Positions 11,242 through 23,766 of a DNA stretch of 64,000 bases are shown here, piece after piece. Below the pieces are notes generated by a model that searched no databases, was not told where the DNA came from, and saw nothing but the letters and a program-made list of their open reading frames with translations. The position numbers and the translations under genes are program-made. The stretch spans positions 930,001 to 994,000 of the forward strand of contig JAMWBK010000010.1 in the NCBI GenBank assembly GCA_029953675.1, written 5' to 3'. This stretch comes from Rhodosorus marinus (Eukaryota > Rhodophyta > Stylonematophyceae > Stylonematales > Stylonemataceae). Position 1 is the stretch's first letter. Every line of letters starts with the position of its first letter.

Positions 11242-13038
11242 TTACTCGACGCCCAAGGATATCTGCGTTACCGGGTTCTGCCCACGGGGTGTGTCAATCC
11301 CCAAAGCCGGAGCGTCGGCACTCCCGTCTGAATATTCGTGAATGAGGTGGGCATCAACTCCGGACGGCGGCTTGACTTGGATAAATTGATCGGTAGATGA
11401 TGACATCTTCATGTCAATTAGTCCGTACCCATTAGTCATCACCAGTACCACGATCGAAAGGCCAACAATCGCGGAAGATAAGGCAGCTCGGTTTCCTGCT
11501 CTGTCTGAGAAGCTGTCCAGCCATTTTGTGATTGGTTGGATATCAAGGGCACATGTCTGTGGGTCAATATATTCATCCTGGAATACAGGCATGGGCACTT
11601 CCTCCAGCTGGTACCATTCGGTTGGAACCTTCCTTTGGCGGCTTCTCGTTCGCCTTCTTCGCTTTCGCTTTGGAATATGCCATCCGAAGATGTACGAGCC
11701 TATTTTCCTATCTTCCTCGTATCTGCAATCGAACCACTGCTGGAAAGCCTCAATGTCATCCTCAGACCTCCTTTCTACCCAGTTCTGCAGAGTTTTTGTG
11801 TCATCTCCTCCACGTCTGAGGATCCTCTTGTAAATTTCCTTATCCTCCTCTGCCCTCCTTTGAATCCACACCAAGACGGCCCGGATGTCACTCGACGACT
11901 TGCCTTCGATGAGATTCCCCAGCATTCGCAGTCTCTCTCCGAGTCCCTTCAAAACTGGTTCTGAGGGATCAGAAGGTACTCTCCAGTCTGGAGTCTCCCC
12001 GATATTTCCCAATCGCCGCTCCATCTCCCTCCAAGCTTTCAACATGGCAACAGAATCCGGTACATGCTCTACGCCAATTGCGAACAGGCTCCTCGCGAGC
12101 TCATGGTTGCCCTCGCGTTCCTCCATTCTGGCCCAAGCGTGATATACCTGAGGAGCGTTCGGCGCAGCATCACAACCCCTTCGGAAGAGGCTTCTTGCCC
12201 GGTCCACCTGGCCCCTTTTCTGTAGACTTATCCCATACGCCTGGTATGCAGCCGCTGAAAGAGGATCCAACTCTATTACTTTCTGAAACAACCGCTCAGA
12301 TTTGTTCCAGTTTCCCATCCTGTCCTCGACGACCGCCCAAGCGTGCCAAGAATGTTTATGCTTGCTGTTTCGATTTGTCGCTTCCTCAAAGCACCTTGCT
12401 GCCTCCTCCAAATTTCCCTCCTCCTGCAAAATTTTTCCGAGGGCGTTGAACAAACTGTCTTTTCTCGCGTCTTGCTTCAATCCACCCCGCAATAAGCTCT
12501 TCGCTTTGCCGGTACTACCGTGTCGGTATTCCAACAGCGCATAGGCCTGCCAAGCCACTCCGTCAGTTGGGTCAAGGTCAATACACTTATTGAATAGCTC
12601 ACGGGCCTTCGTGATGTCACCCTCTCGCTCTTCTGCTATTGCCCAATTGTGATACAAGTGGACACAGTTAGGGTTCTTCAAGGTTGCTTCCCCAAAAATT
12701 TCCCTTGCCCGATCAATATTTCCAGCATCCGCTTCATACTTTGCCCACGCGAGCCAAGTTCTCGTGTCAGAAGGAGTCCTCCCGGTAGCGTCTTCGCAGA
12801 CGCTACGGACCTTTTCTTCGTCTCCCCTGTTCAAATAGTCCTTTAGCTCTGTGTATGAAGACTTCTCCGCTGCTTGTCTTCTCCTCCTCCGAGACGAAGA
12901 CTGACCTTGCCGACGCATGTAAATCACACTGCGTCGTTGACACACATTGTTCCCAGCACTTGCCCTCGCGCATGGTGCTCTCAAACCCCGGGCCGAGAGT
13001 CCAAAACCTAGAACCGTGTATTCACCCATGTCAACCAT
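11242..13038 (-). CDS. HAT/TPR-repeat plastid RNA-processing protein, HCF107/Mbb1-like
   Basis: An intronless frame of 598 aa from the ATG at 13038 (a second Met follows three codons later). The leader contains LGFGLSARGLRAP, then a run of Arg. Residues about 60 to 340 are back-to-back HAT-type TPR units with the WxxWAxxExxxGNxxxAR pattern, for example TWLAWAKYEADAGNIDRARE and LYHNWAIAEEREGDITKARE. A basic stretch (KRKRRRRTRSRQRK) follows. A hydrophobic segment near residue 520 (AIVGLSIVVLVMTNGYG) could anchor it to a membrane. In plants and green algae HCF107/Mbb1 binds the psbH 5' end and protects the RNA. That role is inferred here from domain layout, not shown. Confidence 0.85.
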   Translation of the reverse strand: MVDMGEYTVLGFGLSARGLRAPCARASAGNNVCQRRSVIYMRRQGQSSSRRRRRQAAEKSSYTELKDYLNRGDEEKVRSVCEDATGRTPSDTRTWLAWAKYEADAGNIDRAREIFGEATLKNPNCVHLYHNWAIAEEREGDITKARELFNKCIDLDPTDGVAWQAYALLEYRHGSTGKAKSLLRGGLKQDARKDSLFNALGKILQEEGNLEEAARCFEEATNRNSKHKHSWHAWAVVEDRMGNWNKSERLFQKVIELDPLSAAAYQAYGISLQKRGQVDRARSLFRRGCDAAPNAPQVYHAWARMEEREGNHELARSLFAIGVEHVPDSVAMLKAWREMERRLGNIGETPDWRVPSDPSEPVLKGLGERLRMLGNLIEGKSSSDIRAVLVWIQRRAEEDKEIYKRILRRGGDDTKTLQNWVERRSEDDIEAFQQWFDCRYEEDRKIGSYIFGWHIPKRKRRRRTRSRQRKVPTEWYQLEEVPMPVFQDEYIDPQTCALDIQPITKWLDSFSDRAGNRAALSSAIVGLSIVVLVMTNGYGLIDMKMSSSTDQFIQVKPPSGVDAHLIHEYSDGSADAPALGIDTPRGQNPVTQISLGVE

Positions 13039-15275
13039 AGGCACATGCAAAAAACCCCACAAAACCGAATCAACTCCACAGCCTGTACTCTACACAACCT
13101 GACCATCTAACCACCTTCCCTCCATTCATATCTGCTAAAGAACCTTAGCAAACCCACTACGAGGAAACCAGCCGAACGCAATACTTCGCCCGCTCCTCCG
13201 AACTTTCGTGACAAAAACCACAACGAAGCCCCCCTCCCCCGCCCGCTTCGGCCCCCTGTCCAATCCCCAAAAATCCCAAAAAACCGGGAAAAAACAAAAC
13301 CTACTCCGCCTATCCACTGCAATCCAAAAATACACTTCCCAAACCCTAACTAACCCACCCTACCCCAGGCCAACATACACACACACCTTCCTCCCCCTGT
13401 CAGGCTCCCGACCTCACGCTTTCCAACTGATCTGTCTCCTCCTATCCCTTTCAGCACTCCAAACGTTCATAAACGCACGAAAGGAGAAACCCCTCACGCA
13501 AACCAAAATTTCACTATAAAAAACTCCATGCACTCAAATCTTTATTTTTGAAAACCCTTCATTTCACTTATTCTGCGTTCGGAAAAGAGGGGGGTTAATG
13601 TTCCGACTATTTTTCTTGATTTTATTAATATTTGTTAAATATATAAAGATTTATTGGATAGAAGAGTCGGTTTGGGGGGGGTGTTATTAGTTGTTAATGG
13701 GAGTGCGATATTTTGCGAAGTAAGTGAACATGAGGAATGAGTAGGATATTGTTTATGAATAATTTTAATCGTATCGTGTGTTTTTTAGGAAAATCATCAG
13801 CGATGGGGGTGGATGGACGGATGAAAGGGTTGGGCCGGGTAGCACATATTGGCTGTGTGGGTTTTGGATGAGGTCCCGCCGTGAGGTGAGTAGGGTGAGT
13901 ATGCGGGACACTTGAGGGTATATCCCCACCTGATCCGTTTTTCGGGTGATCTGATACGTTTCGCAGAAGGATGTAACTTCAGCTACAAACACCTTGTCCA
14001 GTCTTCAACTACGGAGTGTTGGGACGATTGAAAACGAAGGGGGGCGGGTTTCAGGCCGAAAAACTCAACGAAGGGTGGACTTCTTGCGAGGAGCTGATCG
14101 GGCTTTGGCAATGTGTAGCGATGCTCATTTGTGTGGGTGTTTGAGTGCGAACAAGGGCATCACTGGGTTCCCCACGAACAGTTGACTCAATGGCAAAGCA
14201 TCACTGCCCACCAAAAAAATGAATCCGATGCACTATCCTAATTCCTTAGGACCACTAATACAAAGGGGGCGGGGATGAATGCTGCTCTTGATTTCAATGA
14301 GTTTTCGTCTTCTGTTAAGGGGTGGTACACATCCTAAAAGCATTCGATATCATGAAAATCATAAATAAATTAACTCATACGGCTTAGTATCTCATCGAAT
14401 CTAAATCCAAACACAATTAGGCCGTCGAACATAAGGGGGGAAAGGCCAACCAAAAAATCCACCACGTGATTTTCGAGAATACGCGGTCTGCATAAGTCGA
14501 CCTCCAGAGTGATATATCTCCTCGATCATCACTTACTCTGATTGGATTTTAGAAAAATGTAATGAATAAAAAATACAGTGGATTGGAATTTGGACATTGT
14601 TTATTATATTTATATGATAAATCTTGGTGGACTACAATAAAAAGAAGCGTGTTCATTGGTTACGGGATTCTCCGGCTTAGCCATCGAACGCGATTGGATT
14701 GTTTGGTTTGGGAGCTGAATTATACATGAAATGTTGGTGAACCAGTGGGACAGCCATTCTCTAACGTTGATGGACGTTAGGGTTCGGAAGCTACATTTCT
14801 CTAACTGAAATATGGCAGCACTCTGTGCACATTGAACTTTATAATCGGCAGTTTTATGATCAGAAACGCTAATTCTGAGCTTTTTCGTGCTGCGGAAGAA
14901 ATCGATCCCGAGCGCATGCTTCTGGGCTTTGCTTAGTACGGTAAATAATGGGGGTTTCTGGAACACACCATCTAAGCCTTCCACGCGATTCGATGGATGT
15001 AGGCCGCGATTTTGAACCTGCTCCCCCTGTGTCAGGAGTAAAACGTCAAGGCTTCTGATTGCGTTCTACCAATCGTCCTTCGTCACCTCGAGCAACTGCT
15101 TTTTCTCAACTCTCGTCTCTACTCTTCTGCGTGACCTCCCAGTCTCATCGAGCGGTCTACGCGTTTAGTCGCGGCGGCCTTATTGCACATTTTCGGCGTT
15201 CTCGGGGTAGCCTTGAGAATATACGGAAGTGGTCAATAATGCGGGAACGTCTCGTCTTGCTCAAGCTATCAAGAA
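13039..15275. other. Gene-free stretch of 2.2 kb
   Basis: Upstream flank of the HAT protein gene (13039-13520, C-rich on the plus strand) and downstream flank of argS. It is mostly AT-rich from 13520 to 13760 and 14340 to 14620. A frame at 14610-14984 (-) has no ATG at its start and no motif. I see no supported gene, tRNA or repeat. Confidence 0.45.
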
Positions 15276-17836
15276 CTACAGCCTCTCCAGTGGTTTGATA
15301 TCCAGAAGATGGAGAGACAGCTTCAGTACCCTCGCAGTGAGCTGAGCGAGAGCCAGTCGCGATCTCTTGAGTTCCTCGGATTCGGCATTGGCAATACTGC
15401 AACGCTCGTAGAACTGGTTGAACTTCTGGGACAGCTCAAATATGTAGTCGCACAAGGTGTGCGGTTTGAGCTCTACTTCTAGTTCGGCAAGGATCCGCGG
15501 CAGGCGGATCAAATGTCTCGCTAGGGACTTCTCGGAAATGTCATCAAGAACAACGTCAACTGAAGGTAAATCGAGGTCCTCAGATCCGACCTTCCTGTTT
15601 ATCCCCTATGGAATATTTCCAATGAAGGCTGTGGTTAGATTTGTGATCTGGGCGTCTTCCACAGTGCTGGACCAACTTGCCTGGATTCTTGCGTATGCAT
15701 ACAGCATATAGGGTGCAGTGTTCCCCTGCAAGGCAAGCATCTTGTCAAAAGAGAACCTGCAACCAAAAAAATAAAAAATTCCAAACGAATCGATAAGCGA
15801 CGTGGACGACACTTGTAGAAACAGTCTGAAAAACGAAAGCACAGGTTTTCCCACCTGTAGTTGGAGGTTCGAGTTGTTTTCAAATCAGCGTATACTACAG
15901 CCGAAAGTCCGACTTTCCTTGAGGAGCTCCGTATGAACTCCTCAGATTCTTCTCTGTCTTCCGCTTTCAGGCGTGCGACTATATCCGCCTCCGCCCTGGA
16001 CACAGCTTCATCGAGCAGGTCCTTTAGCTTCACAGTGGCACCTAAAACACAGCACCACAGAAAGCGGGAGCACCGCACTCAGTATCTTGGACACTGACCT
16101 TACGCGAGCGAAACGAGAAAGGTAAAAAGAAAAAGTCCAGTACCGGATCTTGTTTTGAATTTCTTGCCGTCCTCCCCCAGGACTAGTCCAAAAGGAACAT
16201 GTTCAAGCGATACCGTATCCGAAACAAAACCGGCTCTCCTGGCAACTTGAAACACCTGCTCGAAATGGAACGCCTGACCGACGTCCGTGACATACAAGAT
16301 TCGCTCAGCGCGATCAACATCAGCTCGATATCTCATCGCCGCCAAGTCTGTTGTTGAATACATGAAGCCTCCGTCGCTCTTCTGCACAATTAGTCCCTGG
16401 CTGCTACCATCTCGGTTAGCGATGCTAAGGCAAAGAGGTATGACGGACATTAGATCTATGCTCGGCTAATGAGGCAACCCTCGAACTTTCACAATTACCC
16501 TTGCCCGACAAGTTAACAACTTACCCATCAAGAAAGACCACCTGAGCTCCACCATCCTCCACCGCCAGTCCTTGTTCTTGAAGTGATGTGATAACGTCCT
16601 TCAGGTACGGATTGTAAAATGACTCTCCCCGCTCTTCGAACGTAATATCCAGCTCATCGTAAATTTTCTTAAACTCCTTCCTTGACTGCTCGCACAGGTG
16701 TCTCCAGGCCGCCATAGATTCCTCATTTTCGGCTTGCAGCTCTACGACCTCCTTTCTAGCGTTCGATTTAAACTCGTCGTTCTCATCGAATTTGACTTTC
16801 GCCTACAAATATCCGCAAGTACTCTAAAATAAGCCTCCCGCTGGCTTGTCTGGAGCTCCCTGACACGATTCGTACGATTCGTGACCTACCTTCTTGTAGA
16901 ATGCTACAAGATCGCCTAGATCAACTTCTTCTCCCTTAATCACTTCCGGGGCTACTTGCTTAAGGTACAGGATGAGCATGCCGAATTGTGTTCCCCAATC
17001 GCCAATATGGTTCAATCGAATGACTTCGTGTCCGAGGAACTCTAGGAGGCGGCAGATGGATTCTCCAATTATGGTAGACCGGAGATGACCGACGTGCATC
17101 TCCTTCGCTACGTTCGGGGAGGAAAAGTCGACAACTATGCGCTGAGGTGGGTTCTTCTTCTCGATTCCTAAGCGATCCTTGTCTGTAGACCATGAAGTTG
17201 ATGTTCAGGACTTGGCTGCGAGTTGACATGTTGTGGGTTTCTGTGAATCTACCATTGAGCATCAAACGAAGTTTTGATTGAATGAACTCCGTGCTGAGGG
17301 TGAGGTTGATGAATCCTGGGCCCGCGATCTGCGGCTCTGTGCACAAATCAGCAATTTGCAGTTCCTAGACAAGAAAAACGGAATTGAAATTTTAAGATAT
17401 GAGAATTGATAATCCGAACGACTTGATCGGACTTGAGTATTGGGGCATTCTCTACCTCAACAATCTTTGCCGCAACATCTCTGGGTTTTTGCTTCATCTT
17501 CTTTGCAAACGACATAGCTGCATTACACTGATAATCTCCAAACTCCTCCTTTGTTGCAGCGGTCAGCATGGGATCAGCGTCAGCAGCGCTGTCGCCGAAA
17601 GCACGAAGCATTGCCTCCGATATTCTCCTGTCGAGGATCTCTCTCACATCAATCGAGTCCGATGCCTCTTTACTGTCATTCATCCCCATACCCTCACGAA
17701 TATCCTCCTTCAGGCTACTTGCCGCTGAGCACCTGACCCTCCATCCCTTGAAAACACCCCCAGTCCTGCCGCACGACGCGGACCCGAGTCCACCCTTAAC
17801 CAGGAAGCCACCAGGAACAAATCCAAGACAAGCCAT
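15276..17836 (-). CDS. argS: Arginyl-tRNA synthetase, organellar
   Basis: Eight exons on the reverse strand: 17456-17836, 17253-17364, 16890-17182, 16525-16802, 16144-16424, 15855-16041, 15681-15756 and 15276-15605, giving 645 aa. It is a class I synthetase that charges tRNA-Arg. Leader [11 protein letters not shown] has Phe at 6. The HIGH-like motif is [16 protein letters not shown], followed by [20 protein letters not shown], a KKFKTRSG segment, and the C-terminal anticodon-binding region [20 protein letters not shown]. The C-terminal wording is cyanobacterial-like. The seventh intron (15606-15680) needs a GC donor, CAG then GCAAGT. Only that splice gives the expected RIQGINRK sequence. Confidence 0.93.
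15606..15680 (-). other. GC-AG intron in argS
   Basis: Within argS no GT donor gives an open frame between exons 7 and 8. A donor reading CAG|GCAAGT, the classic GC-donor form, and an acceptor ending CATAG restore frame. They also restore the conserved YARIQGINRK run, which in cyanobacterial enzymes reads YARIQGISRK. The intron is 75 nt. Confidence 0.8.
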
Positions 17837-19293
17837 CTCTAGATCTCTTCAGACCTCTTCCAACACAAAAATAAAATCCGGTTCCGCTGCGATCACCACA
17901 TCGATCTCTTCACAAGCAAAAACACAGAGCTCCCTGTCCCCCTCCGGATTCCAGAGACAGAGATAACCCTAGCAAGCCACCTCTCCTCCGTCGTCCACAA
18001 CCAATCTCCGCCCACGCAGCTGAGATTAATTCCAAAGTACCTTTAAGTGTCAGAAAATATTCAGTCTACAATTGCATATTGATTGACTAATATATACAAT
18101 TATTGTTCTTAATTCAGTTGATAAGTACAAATATTGACTGAGCTTTATGTGACAAGTAAATGGGAAATGTTGATTTCATCCTGACACTTTGCACGGGACG
18201 AGCCAGGCTGTGGGACAGTGTCGGCCGGCGATAAGTGGGACATTCGGGGAAGGGCGAGGTCTTCTTGCATTGAGATCGAAAATTGCTGAAGAGCACAAAT
18301 ACGTGACTGTTCTTTACAATCGTAGCCTCGGCAAAGATCAACGCTATGGTATTCGTGGGCTACCGAAGTTGGTTTATGGTCCCCATGCGCAGTGTCGGAG
18401 TTGTGCGATTCGAGAATGAATGTGGGTCTGCTTCCACAGCTGAAAGGGGTCTTCGGATCAGGTTCCTGTAGAGAAGAAACTGTGAGGATGTATGAGAACA
18501 CACTAACTAGTATCAATCACTATGGATTAGGTAACAACAGATCTGCCAATATTAGAAGCAGATCTTCCCCACAGAGAGCTTCACGGATCCTGGTGAACTG
18601 AGGGTTCACTTGGAAGTAGAAGAGAAGCAAAGAAGAATAGGGAAAACAGTAAGAGTACAAGGCGTGCCTGGGTTTGGGTTAAGATAGCGGGTTTCATCCC
18701 TGCGTCTAACTTGAACTGCCTTTGGCATAGAGCCAGTGGGTTCCACCCCCGCGACCTTTGTCCATCTAGAGTGGTTAAATCCGTTCTAGGTCGAATACGT
18801 CACTCAAGGCGCTTCTTGAGAGATCTAGATTTACATTGATCAATGAGATTACATCTCTTGGTCATAAGAGGAAGTATTTCATCTTTCAGGCCATCTCCAT
18901 AGTCCAGTTTGGCTTCTTTTTGGGGAGACTTGCCTCCCTCTTCACCTAGAGGACCCAGCCAAATCCAGCCCCCTACGTGCAGGCGAGGGAGAATCTTTCT
19001 CTCCTGGTTAACCTCATTAAGGTCTGTGGAAATTTCTGTATCTGTTTGAATCAATCTGTGTTTGGGCGTTTTGAGCAAAGCAGTACCCAACGGCAGCCTC
19101 GACTGGTAGCCGAGATGTACTCGAACCCGGCTAGGACGGTGGAAAACTATCTACTATTAAAAGTCTTACTGATTCGGTTGAGAATTTCCAGCCTGGTGTT
19201 ATGGATGTTTTAGTTTGCTGTACTGTGCTGAACTAGATGGTGAGTCATGTGGCGATCTTGACCTGAGAGCTCGATGGGCTAATTGGTTTGTGC
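17837..19293. other. Intergenic stretch
   Basis: Upstream flank of argS and downstream flank of the DUF4708-like gene. Frames at 18145-18516 and 18800-19090 (-) lack ATG starts or motifs. No gene or repeat is supported. Confidence 0.45.
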
Positions 19294-20992
19294 TTACCAC
19301 GAAGGCTTGTGCTTTCTTTTCTTGCCAACGTTTGTGATGAGGTGTAGATCTGTTTGTTTCCGGTAATCAACCTCCAATAGACTGTCCGACCAGTACTGGT
19401 CAGCCCGGACGAGGGAAGGAGTTGCTGTAACAGCAGATACGAAACTCTCGGTGTCTTTGTCGTTTTCTCTATGCTTGAATCTCATTCGTACGTTTCCTGG
19501 GAATAGAACGTCATGCTCACAGAAGTGAACAAACCGCTGCTGTAATCATGGAAAGCCAAACCCACAGCTATCTCGCTTGAGATGAGATGTTGCTAGGAGT
19601 TTGTGGTGGACGACGGGTTTGGGGGACAGGAACTTGCCAGTATGTGCTCTGAATAGTGTTCGGACTTGCTCTTTTCGGCCACAATACCCTGAACAGCGAA
19701 TAAGCAGTAGCCGGGGTATGTGTAGAGCCTTCCGTCGGAGCTGAACTTCACATTTGCCCACCACGCCGGAGTTTCTTCAATGCGGACGTTGTGGACGTCT
19801 TTCCAGTATTGAAACACTTCTTGCTCGTTCCTGAATATGCTTTCTGGATGCGATACAGACTCCAGAGTTCTTCCAAGGCCAACTATATAACCTGCATGAT
19901 CGTGAACCGAAGCACTTAGTTCGACCAGAAGTTGGGCTATCCGTTGGCAAATCGAAGATATCCTTGCCTTTCTGGAAATCAGGAAGAACTGACACGTAGC
20001 AGCTCTCTAAGACTTGAGTTGATTCCTCGAGAGTCAGATCCCTCAGAAAAATTGACTCAAGCCCTGTACTGTAGTCTACATACTGGGAATTAGCGAAGGC
20101 CTCGATCCCTTGGCCTTTCAGAATCGCCTTCCAGGATAGCTTGACCACATGGCAAAGGCAAGTGGTGATCTTGAAATACAGTGAGGACGCAGTTTCGACG
20201 TAAACACTGTCCTGCAAAAAGAATTTGCATAGTACGGTAGGGGGATACGATTTGGTGCTGAATGTTTCCTAGAAGGTAGTGTTTGAACATGCATACCACG
20301 CAGACGTGCTTGACTAGTTCCCGCGTATAGGACTTGCACGTTGATTGTTCAAGACCACTGTAATCCCCAGGGCTATTCATCACCTTGTAGTCGAGCAGGA
20401 AACTCTTGCCGTTCCTGATGGGAACGATGTTACTTTCTGAGCTCTTGCGAACTATACATGCCATGGAAATTTCACTGGATCCCTGGCCTCCGAGGTCGCC
20501 AAGGCTGCAGAACCGCATGATGAGAGCTGCGATTTCGACCTCGGGTTCAGACTCCAAGAATCTATGCCGGAAGTTGAAGGTTTCTCCTCTCGTAAAGCTT
20601 CTAACATGCCCGCTCGTTGTCTACAGGGCTCGGAGCAAAGAGAAATCTCTTAGAACGAAGATATTGTGTCCAAACGATGCTTCCATGCGTCCAAACGTCT
20701 TGGCATCGTGCAAAAACAACACGGGCCCCTAGAGTCGTACCAAAGGCTCAAACGCGAGTAGCACGTTGCCCTCCTCCGCGTTCCAAATTTCAACGTCTGA
20801 ACCGAACTCGGATTTCAATCTCATCACTACGCTGGCCCTCTCCACCGGCTTCCAGCATCCAAGCGGAATACTGCACGCTTGACCTGGAGCTTGAAGCGGT
20901 GTAATTTTGCACCCCAGGAGCAAGCATGGTATGCTTTCCCATGATGCTCGGAGACTAAACTCCCCTCTAACCATACTCTGACCCTTAAACAT
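19294..20992 (-). CDS. C18orf63-like (DUF4708) protein of unknown function
   Basis: Five exons on the reverse strand: 20741-20992, 20306-20620, 19968-20211, 19688-19891 and 19294-19496, giving 405 aa. The middle of the protein matches the human C18orf63 pattern. A CYV-x-LP segment followed by a Lys-Gly (CYVSVLPDFQKG) corresponds to CYVLPSMKMG, then YIVGLGRTL. A Phe/Trp-rich stretch, EVFQYWKDVHN, precedes VKFSSDGRLYTYPGYCL, which corresponds to a beta strand plus FTYP in the animal protein. The C-terminus is basic (GKKRKHK). No enzymatic residues are evident. Intron 3 uses a GC donor. The animal family is uncharacterised. Gene structure is well supported; the family call is moderate and rests on short blocks. 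Confidence 0.72.
19892..19967 (-). other. Probable GC-AG intron in the DUF4708-like gene
   Basis: Exon 3 ends AAAG and the intron starts GCAAGG. The acceptor is ATGCAG. This 76-nt intron keeps frame and brings together QKG and YIVGLGRTL as the family pattern predicts. The only GT alternative in the right phase would leave an intron of about 34 nt. Confidence 0.65.
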
Positions 20993-21573
20993 TCTGCATT
21001 TAAAAAGCAGTATAAGCTTCTAAGAGTGGAAACAAGATCTTCTTAGCTCCGAAGCCATCCCACCACTTCCATGTGCGCAAAGTCCTTCAGTCTGCTTGCA
21101 CACGAAGAAGGTCGCTCTTCAGGACGTGATATGTGATGTGTTGTTCATAATTATGAACAACTCAGTCAATTTTATTTCAAAACAATCGAAATAATTGTAG
21201 AAACTAACTCGTAAATATCCCTTGTTTAGATTTTTCTGGGGACAAGGATGTAAGTCCGCGCGTTGGGGTTCATATCCTGAAGCACGGTGCTTGAACTTTG
21301 AGAGGAACGGACAGTTGCGGGGTTGTACTTCAGTAGTGGTTCTTTTTACTTAACAATTCAGCCTGGGATTTTTGAAAGCCTGAGCTTCGGACCATGAGCC
21401 TGCACGTCGCCCTCTAGAAAGAACAGACTAGTGCTTTTGAAGACAAATTTACACGTTGGGTTCACGTGAGGCTCTGGTCTTCTTCCCTCGGGCCAGAAGC
21501 TTCCCAGAGCAGAAGCTCCAACCGCAACAAAACATATTACGCATTCGATTAGGTTTTTGAACAAAACGTTAGC
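20993..21573. other. Intergenic stretch
   Basis: Between the DUF4708-like start and the PAT1 stop, both genes on the reverse strand. It should hold the promoter of the former. A reverse-strand frame at 21358-21564 shows no motif. AT-rich at 21130-21220. Confidence 0.45.
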
Positions 21574-23766
21574 CTATCTACCCCGGACCGGAGGAGGTGC
21601 TCCTCCGGTCTTGAGCAAATTCTGCACTTTGGATCTCAACCGATTTTGATCTTGACCATCAGCGAGCGCGTCCAGCATTGCAATAATTTCCCAAGTATGC
21701 GAGAGGTTCTCTGCAATGCCGAAGATGTTCGCAAGCTGAGCAACCGCAATGTCGAATAGCCTCTTAAAAACTTTGTTGACCTCTTCTACGAATACGCGAA
21801 AGGAAAGCCATGGAGCATTAGAAACATCGTCCTTCCCTGGACCGCGGTGCTCATCCGATATCGGTTTTTGTACGGAAGTCACTTACCTTTGTCTCCGGGG
21901 TCAGTTTCCGGTGAGTTGCGTAACGCAAACGATCTTGACAAAATTGAGTACATGATTGATCCTCCCTCCTCATTGCTTATTGCCACAACAACTCCTTCGG
22001 TGTCCTGCTGATGCCCCTCCAGAAAGCTCCAGAGAATCCATACCAGATAGGAAAGGTCTTGGATGCTATTGATTGCCTCTCTTATTGCATTCCAGAACGG
22101 CTCGGCTTCCTGCCACTCTAGCTTTGAAAACAGATCACGACTGCACAGAAACCCTAGATGTTTTGCGATAGTTGCAACAAGCTAAGCAAACGTAAATTCA
22201 AGCGTACCAACGTTAGCATCTGAAACTTCATTTGCGACTCGGTGACTGTGGCCCTCGCACCAATGCTTGATGAGCTGGTTGGAACAGAGCCAATGCCTTT
22301 GCCAGCAGGTTCTTGCCCTTCGTCAAGCCACAGATCTGCGCAAAGAACTTCTCCTCGCGCTCCTTCTTGCCTTCATCCGCATCAGGGTCAACAGATATGG
22401 CGAACAAGTTATACAATTTTTCTGCCTCGACAAGAACCAAATGATGGTCGGTCGGAAGAGGTGGAACTCTACGCTTGTAGTCGTTGATATCGGCGAGAAT
22501 ATCGTATCCGCATTCGAGAACAGCCCGAACAGCGACTCTGTCATCCATTACCGTGAAGAGCAGAGTTCCGCTCTTCATGGGGGTAACCTAAACCCGATTT
22601 TTTCAGCCGCAGGGAAGATCAGAAGCAAGTCCTGAAGTGGCCTGATTCTCTATCTGCTTGATGGCTGCACTTACGTCGACAATCTTTCGCGGGGCCTTCG
22701 GCGTCCAGCTTTGCAAAGTTCCGAGTGACTTTTCCAACGACATAGAGTTCACATTCGAATGTTGTGGCCTTCTCGGCGCATTCATCCACGGGTCTCTTTC
22801 CATCTCAGGTTGTGGATTCTACAAAAGAGGAATCAGGTCCGGACGAATGCGTGAATGTTCTAGCAAATCTCAGCAACGCACTCGTTGGCGATATACACCT
22901 TGAATTGGACCAACGAACCAGCAAGAAATCGTCTGGGATGCTTCGTTTTCGATTAAACTCGTGCAAGTAGAAGTCATCCACTAGGGGACGGAGCATCTCC
23001 AGCTGTCTGCTATGAGATCTTAGCACAAAATCGATATCCTTACTGGTCATACCAAAAGGACACCTTCTTCTGGACGGCTTAACGCTGGCCATCCCTTGAG
23101 AACTAGAACTTCCTTGATTCATCTGACCAGTTCGCGGGTGTCGTCCCTGATAAGAGAATTGGGGACGGTGAAACGGTGAGATACGCAAACAATATTCTGT
23201 GTACATGCAGTGCAAAAAAGACAACCTCATTCAGGTTGAAGCATACCTCGGAATTACTCAGTTGGGAACGTGTCTCGTTAAAATACGTAACCCTCTGGTT
23301 CCCACTGGATTGATTCTTCATGGACATCCCCTCTAAGGATCCCAAGATACCATCGTCGTTCCCATTTAGACCTACAAGACAAAGGCAAAATCGACTGGGT
23401 CAGTATAAAACACCCTACGCTTCTTTTGAATTGATGCGCGAGTTGCTAGTAGATCGTGAACCTACCTGCATCCGGGGCGCCTCTCCATTCCTGCTTGGGC
23501 AAAGGTAGAGATGACAGATCCGTGCCTTGATTTCCATCCGCAACCCCCCCACGCGAACTTTCTTTAATGGAATTCTTAAAGGCTTTCTTCTCAGCCTCCA
23601 TGAGCGCAGCAAACGATTCATGATCGCCAGCCCAGTCCGCTTCCGTGTCGGCACCAGCCTCAATACCTCCACCTAGATCGTCACGCGCACCACGCCTCCT
23701 CCCACCCCCATCGCTCCTTCCAGGGCGAGGAGCGTACAACTCCTCTTCAAACTGTCGACCATCCAT
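21574..23766 (-). CDS. PAT1: PAT1 homologue, mRNA decapping activator
   Basis: Seven exons on the reverse strand: 23466-23766, 23247-23371, 22919-23146, 22675-22818, 22261-22587, 21887-22181 and 21574-21785, giving 543 aa. PAT1 links deadenylated mRNA and the Lsm1-7 ring to the decapping machinery in P-bodies. The diagnostic block MTSKDIDFVLRSHSRQLE followed by DDFYLHEF corresponds to the plant and animal MT-x-xE-I motif with its DPYxDDYY tail. The block KSLGTLQSWTPKAPRKIVD begins the C-terminal helical domain, with ECGYDILADINDY and EAEKLYNLF further on. The N-terminus is acidic then Arg/Gly-rich. The introns are 79 to 101 nt. The donor of intron 3 (GTTCGT) is weak but is the only one that keeps phase. 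Confidence 0.88.

Noticed and set aside
14610-14984. 124-codon reverse-strand frame
   Set aside because: It begins with GTG, lacks an ATG near the start, has no motif, and lies in AT-rich intergenic DNA.
19546-19764. Alternative reading that extends DUF4708 exon 4 to a stop
   Set aside because: It reads through a GTATTG donor. Splicing to 19496 keeps phase and continues the protein, so the extension is treated as intron.
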